A program made the position numbers and the translations under genes. A stretch of 14,265 nucleotides of DNA from Candidatus Atribacteria bacterium. GTDB lineage: Bacteria > Atribacterota > Atribacteria > Atribacterales > Atribacteraceae. The DNA lies in assembly GCA_018056205.1 (NCBI GenBank), contig JAGPGC010000016.1, positions 1 through 14,265 of the forward strand, given 5' to 3'. Positions 7,555-14,265 of the stretch are shown in pieces. Under the pieces are notes generated by a model that was not told the origin of the DNA, made no database searches, and saw nothing but the letters and a program-made list of their open reading frames with translations. Positions within the stretch are counted from its first letter, which is position 1. Each line of letters starts with the position of its first letter.

Positions 7555-8364
7555 GTGAGTAACTTTTCCCAACCTACTGAATTTAAATTAAGAACCTACA
7601 GTATAATTTTAGCTTTACCTCCGTTCTTGTTCCTGATGGTATTCCATGATATAACTCTGATAGTGGTATTTGCTGTTCTTTCTTTTTTTGTTTTTCAAGA
7701 ATTTATTGAAATAGTTCGTTGTAAAAATCCATCATGGCTTACCAACCTACTGGTTATTCTAACCTTGATTTTATTTTATCTTTCCAATTTTCGTCCTTAT
7801 TCAACCCCACCAGTTGGTTGGTATGGTTTTTTTATTCTATTAGTTTTATGGAGTTTTTTGGATCGAGGGAGAGTCACTGAACGTATAAGTTTTTTTCTTT
7901 TTGGAATTGTTTATTGTGTTGTTTTTCCTTTTATTTGGGTGAAGACTGGCTTGGTTTACGGACGTTGGATTCTGGTAGGTTATGCTTCTATAGTCTGGTT
8001 GAATGATATTGGAGCTTATTTGATTGGGAAAAAGTGGGGCGAACATAAAGTTTCTCCCACCATTAGTCCTGGTAAAAGTTGGGAAGGACTGTTGGGGGGA
8101 ATAGCGGTGAGTTGTGGAGGAGCGTTATTTATAAAAATCTTTTTTATTTCCAACTGGTCAGTATATCAATCAATAATAATTGGATTACTTATCGCCTTAA
8201 TTGGTTTTATGGGAGATCTCTTTGAATCATCAATAAAAAGAGAATTTCAATTAAAAAATTCAGGGCGATTCTTACCGGGCCATGGTGGTTTTCTTGACCG
8301 ATTTGATTCCTTTTTTTTCGTGGCTCCAATGATTTATTTTTTCCAAACCTGGTGGGGAGGCTAA
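7555..8364 (+). CDS. cdsA: phosphatidate cytidylyltransferase
   Basis: Integral membrane enzyme that makes CDP-diacylglycerol from CTP and phosphatidic acid, the entry to phospholipid synthesis. The 269 residues are mostly hydrophobic, with about seven or eight predicted membrane helices. The C-terminal signature SSIKREFQLKNSGRFLPGHG continues into GFLDRFDS and carries the metal-binding DRFD. A mid-protein WLNDIGAYLIGKKWGEHKVS and SPGKSWEG match the family. One position is odd: the signature normally reads K-D-S-G and here reads K-N-S-G. The GTG start is 3 bp after the uppS stop, with GGGGGA at 7537-7542; no ATG is available nearby. dxr follows after one base. Confidence 0.94.
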   Translation: MSNFSQPTEFKLRTYSIILALPPFLFLMVFHDITLIVVFAVLSFFVFQEFIEIVRCKNPSWLTNLLVILTLILFYLSNFRPYSTPPVGWYGFFILLVLWSFLDRGRVTERISFFLFGIVYCVVFPFIWVKTGLVYGRWILVGYASIVWLNDIGAYLIGKKWGEHKVSPTISPGKSWEGLLGGIAVSCGGALFIKIFFISNWSVYQSIIIGLLIALIGFMGDLFESSIKREFQLKNSGRFLPGHGGFLDRFDSFFFVAPMIYFFQTWWGG

Positions 8365-8365
8365 A

Positions 8366-9526
8366 ATGAAAGTTGCAGTTATTGGATCTACTGGGTATTT
8401 GGGAGTGCAAATTTGCGAGGTTCTTTACCATTTACCCGAATTTGAAGTGAAATTGTTAGTTGCCAATACGAACCGGGAAATGCTTATTCAACAAGCCCAA
8501 GTCCTCGGGAATCCATCGATTTATTTAGCGGATCGTGAAGTCAATTTGGTAGCTGCCTCTGACTTAAAAGAATCAGGGATAACGGTTTTAAAACATAGGG
8601 ATGAAGTCCGAGAACTTCTTTGGGAAAATACTTTAGATGGGATATTTTTTGCTTTGTCTGGAATTGACTGGATCGACCTTTTTTATGATTTATTGTTAAC
8701 TGATAAAACTATCTGGATGGCAACTAAAGAAATAATTATAGCGGGGAGTGAGCTTTGGAAAGGGGATAGGGATTTAAGCCAACATAAAAATGTTATTACC
8801 TTAGATAGTGAACATAATGCTCTCCATCAGTTAATTCAGAACCAAAACCCGAAAGATATTGCGAAAATATACCTCACTGCTTCGGGGGGAGCATTCTATG
8901 AATGGCAAGGAGATCTCAATGAAATTACTCCCGAAATGGCCCTTTCTCATCCTAACTGGAAAATGGGAACAAAAATAACCATTGATTCAGCAAATTTAAT
9001 CAATAAAGGTTTAGAGGTTATTGAAGCCAATTGTCTTTTTGGGTTTCCCTATGCTCAAATAGATGTATTAGTCCAGAGAGAAAGTATAATTCACGCTCTG
9101 GTCGAGCGACGTGATGGATTTGTAATAGCACTTCTTTCTAAGCCGGATATGAAATCAGTTATTCTTCATTCTTTAAAATCAGGAGGAACCTTTCAAATTG
9201 AAGATTGTCAAATAAATTTTAATCAATTACGCAGTTTACATTTTGACTATCCAATACCCGAAAGATTTCAGGGATTTTATCTTTCAGTTGAAGTGGGGCG
9301 TTTGGGAGGAGGATATCCCGCCTTTTTCTGTGGAGCCGACGAAGCCTGTGTTCAGGCTTTTCTTAATCACCAAATTGGGTTTAATCATATTCCAATTATT
9401 TTAGAAAAATCAATCGAGGCATCGATTCCTAAACCACAATCAATATCCGATGTAATTGAACTTTATAACCAGGGATTTAAAACCGCAAAGAATCTGATAA
9501 AACAAAGGAGATCTTTAATATGTTGA
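8366..9526 (+). CDS. dxr: 1-deoxy-D-xylulose 5-phosphate reductoisomerase, divergent
   Basis: Second enzyme of the MEP isoprenoid pathway: DXP plus NADPH gives 2-C-methyl-D-erythritol 4-phosphate. The N-terminal Rossmann motif is GSTGYLG (7-13). Metal ligands D147 and E149 (in LDSEHNA) and E217 are present, as are the substrate residues S173, H195 (HPNW), S208, N213 and K214, and the loop motif KPDMK (259-263). The fold order and 386-residue length are normal. Several usually constant positions differ: ANKE is ATKE (119-122), HPQS is QRES (237-240), and the NAANE block reads CGADE (322-326). The catalytic set is intact, so activity is likely, perhaps with altered substrate or NADPH contacts. 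A DRL-type paralogue seems less likely because the standard DXR motifs are kept. The ATG has GGGGAGG 5 bp upstream, one base after the cdsA stop. The 3' end overlaps rseP by 7 bp. Confidence 0.9.
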   Translation: MKVAVIGSTGYLGVQICEVLYHLPEFEVKLLVANTNREMLIQQAQVLGNPSIYLADREVNLVAASDLKESGITVLKHRDEVRELLWENTLDGIFFALSGIDWIDLFYDLLLTDKTIWMATKEIIIAGSELWKGDRDLSQHKNVITLDSEHNALHQLIQNQNPKDIAKIYLTASGGAFYEWQGDLNEITPEMALSHPNWKMGTKITIDSANLINKGLEVIEANCLFGFPYAQIDVLVQRESIIHALVERRDGFVIALLSKPDMKSVILHSLKSGGTFQIEDCQINFNQLRSLHFDYPIPERFQGFYLSVEVGRLGGGYPAFFCGADEACVQAFLNHQIGFNHIPIILEKSIEASIPKPQSISDVIELYNQGFKTAKNLIKQRRSLIC

Positions 9527-10569
9527 CTATCCTGGCTACGATTTTTGTTATTGGGTTATTAGTGCTCTGTCATGAGTTTGGGCATTTTATTTTAGCCCGA
9601 TGGTTTAAAGTAAGGGTATTAAAATTTGCTATTGGATATGGACCAAAAATTTGGTCGACTCAAAAAGGGGATACTGAGTATTCGATAAGAGCTTTTCCCT
9701 TAGGTGGTTTTACTAAAATGGCAGGGATGGAGGATACTTTGATTGAAGGGTATAGCGAAGCGGATGTTCCCGATGCTGAGCGTTTTGACAAAAAACCAAT
9801 TTATCAACGCAGTCTAATTGTAGCCGGTGGACCCGCCATGAACCTTTTTTTGTCAATTATTTTAGTTTTTTTAGTTTTTAGTTTTTTAGGAGTTCCAACT
9901 AGCAGTTTAAAAATTCAAGAAGTAATTGAAAATAGTCCAGCTCAAAATGCTGGAATTTTGCCGGGAGACGTGGTAACTTCCATTAATGGAAGAAAGATTG
10001 AAAAAATGGAGGATTTATCCAATCAAATTGCTCTTAACGGTGAGAGAGAATTAACCATAACCGTTTTAAGGGGAGGAACACCGGTCGAAGTGCAGTTAAC
10101 ACCACGATGGGATGAAAATGAAAAGCGTTTTTTAATTGGCATCGTGTATGGAGTTGAAAATCAACGAGTAAATCCCCTGGTGGCATTTTATAAAAGCATA
10201 TCCTCAGTGATAAATTGGTTTGTAGTAAGCTTGGTTGGCTTGCTTTACATGGTGATGGGGCGGGTTCCAATGGAAGTAACCGGTATTATCGGTATTGCTC
10301 AAATGTCTGGGCAGGCTGCTAGTTATGGATTTCTTAATCTCCTTTATTTTTCAGCTTTAATTAGTGTTGCTTTAGCTCTTTTTAATTTGTTGCCTATTCC
10401 CGCTTTGGATGGCGGGCATCTGATACTTTTCCTTTATGAAAAGATTCGCAAGAAACCACTGGATCCAAGTAAAATTGGATTTTTCTATATGATAGGATTT
10501 CTATTTATTGTTTTAATGGCAATATTTGTTACCTATCAAGATGTTTTAAGAATTGTTGCTGGAAAATGA
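9520..10569 (+). CDS. rseP: site-2 membrane zinc metalloprotease RseP
   Basis: Intramembrane S2P-family protease that cuts membrane-bound regulators such as anti-sigma factors and leftover signal peptides. The first membrane helix carries the zinc motif HEFGH (18-22), and the third ligand is D297 in NLLPIPALDGGH. Between them lie one PDZ domain (about 131-205, starting near IQEVIENSPAQNAGI and DVVTSING) and further membrane helices (about 108-125, 225-250, 278-295); a final helix is at 322-340. A single PDZ domain is typical of Gram-positive and other non-proteobacterial forms, whereas E. coli RseP has two. The ATG at 9520 has AAAGGAG 9 bp upstream and overlaps dxr by 7 bp. The 3' end shares ATGA with ispG. 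No anti-sigma target is encoded in the window. Confidence 0.95.
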   Translation: MLTILATIFVIGLLVLCHEFGHFILARWFKVRVLKFAIGYGPKIWSTQKGDTEYSIRAFPLGGFTKMAGMEDTLIEGYSEADVPDAERFDKKPIYQRSLIVAGGPAMNLFLSIILVFLVFSFLGVPTSSLKIQEVIENSPAQNAGILPGDVVTSINGRKIEKMEDLSNQIALNGERELTITVLRGGTPVEVQLTPRWDENEKRFLIGIVYGVENQRVNPLVAFYKSISSVINWFVVSLVGLLYMVMGRVPMEVTGIIGIAQMSGQAASYGFLNLLYFSALISVALALFNLLPIPALDGGHLILFLYEKIRKKPLDPSKIGFFYMIGFLFIVLMAIFVTYQDVLRIVAGK

Positions 10570-11639
10570 AACGAGATAATACTTTGCAAGTGCTTCTCGG
10601 TTCGGTGGTTATTGGTGGTCATTCACCAGTTTCGGTAGAATCAATGGGAAGAATTTACCCCGGTCGGATTGAAGAATGTTTGAGCGAAATACAGGCTGCT
10701 GCATTGGCCGGGAGTGACTGTTTTCGAATTGCCGTTCCCGATGAAGAAGCGTTATTGGGTCTCCTTCAATTAAAAAAATATTCACCCCTTCCTCTTATAG
10801 CTGATGTCCATTTTTCACCGACAATTGCTCTTAAAGCAGTACAAGCTGGAATTGATGGAATTCGAATCAATCCTGGTACTTGGGAAAGTAAGCTTCAGTA
10901 TCATCAGTTAATTGATTGGTTAAAAGAGGGAAATAGTGTACTTCGCTTGGGAGCTAATACTGGTTCACTTCCCTCTCATTTACAAAAGAAGGGGAGGGTA
11001 GAGGCGCTTCTTGATAGTTTAATTGAGATGGTTGAGATTCCGCAAAAAAAGGGGTTTAACCGGATTATCCTTTCGGCTAAGTCAACCGATATCCAGGAAA
11101 CTATCGAGACTTATGAACGATTAGCCGACACCTTTTCCTATCCCTTACATGTCGGTCTCACCGAAGCCGGCGAGGGAATGGAAGGGATTGTAAAGTCAAC
11201 CATTGCCTTAGGAACAATTCTACAAAAAGGTATTGGCAATAATATTCGAGTTTCGCTTACCTCACCCAATCCAGTTCTTGAGTCTCAAGTGGCAGTACAA
11301 ATCCTTTGTGGAGTTGGGTTGCGTCAGAGAGGTATAGAAATTATTTCCTGTCCAACCTGTGCCCGAACCCGAGGAGATGTGATATCATTGGTAAGGGAAA
11401 TAAAAAAAATTATACAAACGATGCCAGCTTCTCCAAAATTAAAATTAGCGATTATGGGGTGTGAGGTTAATGGACCAGGAGAGGCAAAAGAAGCCGATTT
11501 AGGTTTAGCTTTTGGTAAATCAACCGCTCTTCTTTTTGTCCATGGAAAAATAATTAAAACTGTGCAGCAGCGAGATGCTTTGAACGAGCTAATAAAACAA
11601 TTGCGAGCAATGAATTCTAATCAAACGGTAAAAGAATAG
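10566..11639 (+). CDS. ispG: 4-hydroxy-3-methylbut-2-enyl diphosphate synthase IspG, divergent
   Basis: Iron-sulfur enzyme of the MEP pathway that turns methylerythritol cyclodiphosphate into HMBPP. The N-terminal TIM-barrel part shows PLIADVHF (76-83) and GIRINPG (98-104). The C-terminal cluster domain has C262 and C265 (SCPTCART) and C299 (MGCEVNGPGE), the three ligands of a [4Fe-4S] cluster, with E306 as the fourth-site glutamate. The length of 357 residues is normal for the form without a middle domain. Some barrel motifs are unusual: the common QSMTNT reads ESMGRI (25-30), GVNAGSL reads GANTGSL (129-135), and VKAS reads AKST (181-184 by alignment). It starts with an ATGA overlap with rseP and has no strong SD of its own. 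Its TAG stop overlaps the SD of proS. Confidence 0.92.
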   Translation: MKRDNTLQVLLGSVVIGGHSPVSVESMGRIYPGRIEECLSEIQAAALAGSDCFRIAVPDEEALLGLLQLKKYSPLPLIADVHFSPTIALKAVQAGIDGIRINPGTWESKLQYHQLIDWLKEGNSVLRLGANTGSLPSHLQKKGRVEALLDSLIEMVEIPQKKGFNRIILSAKSTDIQETIETYERLADTFSYPLHVGLTEAGEGMEGIVKSTIALGTILQKGIGNNIRVSLTSPNPVLESQVAVQILCGVGLRQRGIEIISCPTCARTRGDVISLVREIKKIIQTMPASPKLKLAIMGCEVNGPGEAKEADLGLAFGKSTALLFVHGKIIKTVQQRDALNELIKQLRAMNSNQTVKE

Positions 11640-11653
11640 GAGGAAAATACGCT

Positions 11654-12913
11654 TTGAAAATGTCTAACTTGTTTGCCCCCACCCTTAAAGAGAATCCCAC
11701 CGAAGCCGAAGTGATTAGCCATAATTTAATGTTACGAGCCGGGATGATTAGACAACTCTCTTCAGGGATATATAATATCCTTCCCTTAGGTTTACGTTCT
11801 TTAGAAAAGATAATGAACATAGTACGCCGAGAGCTCAACCGAGAAGATGGACAAGAATTATTATTACCAGCACTTCAACCGGGAGAACTATGGAAAGAAA
11901 CCGGTCGTTGGGAGATTTACGGTCCGGAATTGATCCGTTTCCAAGACCGTCGTGAACGTGATTTTTGTTTAGGACCAACCCATGAAGAAGTTATAACTGA
12001 TATAGCAAGAAAAGAGATTCGTTCCTACCGACAGCTACCTTTATTGTTGTATCAAATTCAAACCAAATTTCGCGATGAGATCCGTCCTCGATTTGGAGTA
12101 ATGCGTTCTCGAGAATTCATTATGAAAGATTTATACAGTTTTGATCGGGATTACCAAGGATTACAGGTTAGTTACCAGAAGATGTACCATGCTTATGCAA
12201 GAATTTTTACTTCCTGTGGTTTAGAGTATATTGCGGTTAGAGCTGAATCCGGCGTGATCGGTGGTGAAGTGTCTCATGAATTTCTCATTATTGCCGACTC
12301 GGGGGAAGAAAAAGTGATGAGGTGCCCAACGTGTTTGGTTACCTCAACTCAGGAAATCAGTAATTGTCCGGAATGTCATACTGAAATGGAAGAAAAACGA
12401 GGTATCGAGGTTGGCCATATTTTTCAATTGGGTACCAAGTATTCAGAATCGATGAAAGCCTATTTTGTTGATCAAGATGGTAAGGAAAAACCATTAATAA
12501 TGGGATGTTATGGAATCGGTATTGGAAGGACAATGGCTGCGGCTATTGAGGCTAATCATGATGATAATGGGATACAATGGCCTTGGAATATTGCCCCCTA
12601 TGAAATAATTGTTATACCGATAAAATTAAAAAATCAAGTTAGTATAGAGTTAGCCGAGGCTATTTACCGACAACTTGCTGATGAAGGATATGAAGCAATT
12701 TGGGACGATCGCGAGGTTTCGGCTGGGTATAAATTTAATGAAGCAGATTTAATAGGATTTCCACTCCAAGTAATTGTTGGTGAAAAAGCCTTGAAAAATG
12801 GAGTTTTGGAAATTAAAATACGTTCGAATGGTAAGAGTATAGAATGTTCTGGTGAGCAACTGATAACCACGGTGAAAAAAATAAAGGATGATTTAACTAA
12901 ATTACAGGAATGA
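11654..12913 (+). CDS. proS: prolyl-tRNA synthetase lacking the INS editing domain
   Basis: Class II synthetase charging tRNA-Pro. Motif 2 is FRDEIRPRFGVMRSREF (139-155), the motif 3 region is GCYGIGIGRTMAAAIE (284-299), and the C-terminal anticodon-binding domain (about 315-419) is normal. At 419 residues it is about 150 shorter than standard bacterial ProRS. The roughly 180-residue INS domain that clears Ala-tRNA-Pro, normally between motifs 2 and 3, is missing. In its place is a short linker with two CxxC pairs (C224/C227 and C238/C241), likely a zinc knuckle. TTG 11654 is taken as start: AGGAGG (11638-11643) is 10 bp upstream and MKMSNLF matches the usual MRMSKLF; ATG 11660 is too far. 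Editing, if any, would need a free-standing YbaK/ProXp-type protein elsewhere. It shares ATGA with the next gene. Confidence 0.95.
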   Translation: MKMSNLFAPTLKENPTEAEVISHNLMLRAGMIRQLSSGIYNILPLGLRSLEKIMNIVRRELNREDGQELLLPALQPGELWKETGRWEIYGPELIRFQDRRERDFCLGPTHEEVITDIARKEIRSYRQLPLLLYQIQTKFRDEIRPRFGVMRSREFIMKDLYSFDRDYQGLQVSYQKMYHAYARIFTSCGLEYIAVRAESGVIGGEVSHEFLIIADSGEEKVMRCPTCLVTSTQEISNCPECHTEMEEKRGIEVGHIFQLGTKYSESMKAYFVDQDGKEKPLIMGCYGIGIGRTMAAAIEANHDDNGIQWPWNIAPYEIIVIPIKLKNQVSIELAEAIYRQLADEGYEAIWDDREVSAGYKFNEADLIGFPLQVIVGEKALKNGVLEIKIRSNGKSIECSGEQLITTVKKIKDDLTKLQE

Positions 12914-13593
12914 GTATGGAAGATCAAGGTGAAATAACTAAATTAAATAATCAAAACTATCGAATCACATCAATTATTGCTGCTTATAATGAAGAAAAGA
13001 CCATTGGACCAATCATTGATGTTCTAAAAAGAATGCCTATGATTGAACAGATTGTTGTGGTGAGTGATGGTTCAACTGACCGGACCGTGGATATTGCTCG
13101 CAGTCGAAATGTTGAGGTGGTTGATTTAATTGATAATGTTGGGAAGGGTGGTGCTCTCTACCGAGGTTTGGAATATATTCGAACCGATGTTGTTTTATTA
13201 TTAGATGCTGACTTGGTAGGGTTAGAAGAAAGTCATATTTTGAGTCTGGTTAATCCGGTTACTAAAAGAGAAGCTGATGTAACTATTGGTGTATTTGAAG
13301 AAGGCCGATTTGCAACAGACTTTGCCCAAAAAATCGCTCCCTTGTTATCCGGGCAGCGGGCTATTCGAACTGATGTCATTCAAAACATTTCGGATCTGGA
13401 AGTATCCCGCTATGGAGTTGAAGTTGCTATGAACCGTTATATCCGTAAAAACGATATAAAGATGAAGTTGGTGAAGCTGCCAGGACTAACTCATGTAATG
13501 AAGGAAGAAAAAATGGGTTTAATGAAGGGATTTCGTCATCGAGTCAAGATGTATTGGGAAATCTTAAAGAGTTCCTATGGAGGAGGAGGTTGA
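12910..13593 (+). CDS. GT2-type glycosyltransferase, unknown acceptor
   Basis: A 227-residue GT-A-fold transferase. It has the nucleotide-sugar binding start ITSIIAAYNEEKTIG (19-33), DGSTDRT (53-59), GKGGALYRGLE (78-88) and the DxD-type LLDADL (97-102) for the divalent metal. The middle SGQRAIR segment is common in small GT2 proteins. No membrane segment or signal peptide is visible, so it should be cytoplasmic. The donor and acceptor cannot be told; its place after lipid-carrier and phospholipid genes suggests, but does not show, a lipid or wall substrate. The ATG shares ATGA with the proS stop; ATG 12916 is an alternative. The C-terminus ends in four glycines written by a GGAGGAGGAGG run, which is also an SD-like site for hflX. 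Relation to glucosyl-3-phosphoglycerate synthase was considered but is not supported by a clear motif. Confidence 0.8.
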   Translation: MSMEDQGEITKLNNQNYRITSIIAAYNEEKTIGPIIDVLKRMPMIEQIVVVSDGSTDRTVDIARSRNVEVVDLIDNVGKGGALYRGLEYIRTDVVLLLDADLVGLEESHILSLVNPVTKREADVTIGVFEEGRFATDFAQKIAPLLSGQRAIRTDVIQNISDLEVSRYGVEVAMNRYIRKNDIKMKLVKLPGLTHVMKEEKMGLMKGFRHRVKMYWEILKSSYGGGG

Positions 13594-14265
13594 TATAAGT
13601 CTGAATAACCAAAGAGAATTAATTAAAACTCTTGGTATTGTTTGTTGGGGTCATAAAAGCCAGACCAGCCTGGAAGTGGAAGAGATTCAACGGGAATTAT
13701 TGGAAGTATCTCGTAGTGCTGGTTTTCAAATGACCGAGATCTGGGATGTGAAAATTAATCATCCCTTTCCGCATTATTATTTAGGAAAAGGGAAGGTTGA
13801 GGAGATTCAAGCTTATTTATTGAAAAATCCCGATGTTCATGGGGTAATTATTGATACTGAAGTATCTCCATCCCAACAGAAGAACTTGGAAAATACATTA
13901 AATATTAAAGTTTACACTAAAATTGCTCTTATTCATCGGATTTTTGCCGCTCGGGCTCGTTCTTCAGAAGGGAAAATCAAAGTTGAAGTTGCTTCGCTTC
14001 AATATCAGTTAAGCCGGTTATCAGGAAAAGGAAACGAAATGTCCCGTTTGGGTGGTGGTATTGGTACCCGTGGACCTGGAGAACAAGAAATTGAAACGGA
14101 ACGAAGACGAATTAAGCAAAAAATAGGACAACTCAAAAAAGAACTGATTAAAGTAAACCGCCATCGAGAAGTACAGAAAAGCCTTCGTATTAAAAAGAAC
14201 CTTCCCATTATTACTATTGTTGGATACACCAATGCTGGGAAGTCTACACTTTTGAATAGTCTTAC
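13577..14265 (+). CDS. hflX: GTPase HflX, 3' truncated by window edge
   Basis: Ribosome-binding GTPase that splits stalled or heat-damaged 70S ribosomes. About 229 residues are visible: the N-terminal domain (LGKGKVEEI about 67-75, VIIDTEVSPSQQKNLE about 93-108), the glycine-rich linker GGGIGTRGPGE (about 156-166), a coiled-coil segment with ETERRR (about 169-174), and the beginning of the G domain with P-loop GYTNAGKST (about 216-224). The rest lies beyond 14265. The ATG at 13577 overlaps the glycosyltransferase by 17 bp and has only AAAGAG upstream. A perfect AGGAGGT lies just after it (13584-13590), but the only codons it could serve are ATA 13595 or CTG 13601. The start is therefore uncertain by up to eight codons; the identity is not. 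This gene was read directly in frame 2, as its frame runs off the window end. Confidence 0.93.
   Translation, partial: MEEEVDISLNNQRELIKTLGIVCWGHKSQTSLEVEEIQRELLEVSRSAGFQMTEIWDVKINHPFPHYYLGKGKVEEIQAYLLKNPDVHGVIIDTEVSPSQQKNLENTLNIKVYTKIALIHRIFAARARSSEGKIKVEVASLQYQLSRLSGKGNEMSRLGGGIGTRGPGEQEIETERRRIKQKIGQLKKELIKVNRHREVQKSLRIKKNLPIITIVGYTNAGKSTLLNSL
13579..13590 (+). promoter_or_regulatory. strong Shine-Dalgarno-like run near hflX start
   Basis: GGAGGAGGAGGT contains a perfect AGGAGGT (13584-13590). It lies inside the last glycine codons of the glycosyltransferase gene and just after the only ATG of hflX. A CTG at 13601 is 10 bp downstream. It either serves a non-ATG start or pauses and re-recruits ribosomes at the gene junction. 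Confidence 0.4.

Noticed and set aside
1..14265. Mobile elements, CRISPR arrays, tRNA or rRNA genes, dif site near the recombinase
   Set aside because: No direct repeats, terminal inverted repeats, transposase motifs, cloverleaf-like sequences or dif-like 28-mer could be recognised.

Overview
This window is a housekeeping stretch of a bacterial chromosome. It holds sixteen genes, all on the + strand and almost without gaps. By eye it is AT-rich (about 40% GC), with ATG, GTG and TTG starts and mostly clear Shine-Dalgarno (SD) sites. The order (der)-xer-hslV-hslU | rpsB-tsf-pyrH-frr-uppS-cdsA-dxr-rseP-ispG-proS-glycosyltransferase-(hflX) resembles the clusters of Firmicutes, Synergistota and Atribacterota-like anaerobes. 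No CodY gene follows hslU, EF-Ts is the short form, and ProRS lacks its editing insertion. I favour a deep-branching anaerobe such as Atribacterota, but the sequence alone does not settle this. There are no mobile elements, tRNA or rRNA genes, CRISPR arrays or foreign-looking islands.

Region 1 (1-3909) is a first gene string. It holds the 3' part of der (a ribosome assembly GTPase), a XerC/D-type tyrosine recombinase, and the two subunits of the HslVU (ClpQY) protease. A weak hairpin with a T-run overlaps the hslU stop codon. Region 2 (3910-4087) is the only sizeable intergenic gap, 178 bp. It contains a good sigma-A-type promoter with an inverted repeat across its -10/start region. It also contains a structured 5' leader in which one loop can pair next to the rpsB ribosome binding site.

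Region 3 (4088 to the end) is one long, tightly coupled operon. It covers translation (S2, EF-Ts, ribosome recycling factor, ProRS, HflX), UMP kinase, isoprenoid synthesis by the MEP pathway (Dxr, IspG), undecaprenyl-PP synthesis (UppS), CDP-diacylglycerol synthesis (CdsA) and intramembrane proteolysis (RseP). Dxr and IspG supply isopentenyl units that UppS extends into the lipid carrier for the cell wall. CdsA makes the phospholipid precursor, so the operon ties ribosome output to envelope growth.

I found no wholly new system. The points most worth checking are the rpsB leader, which can be drawn as two mutually exclusive folds; the clean loss of the ProRS editing domain with its two flanking CxxC pairs kept; unusual residues at normally conserved positions in both Dxr and IspG; and an Asp-to-Glu change in the first G4 motif of Der.
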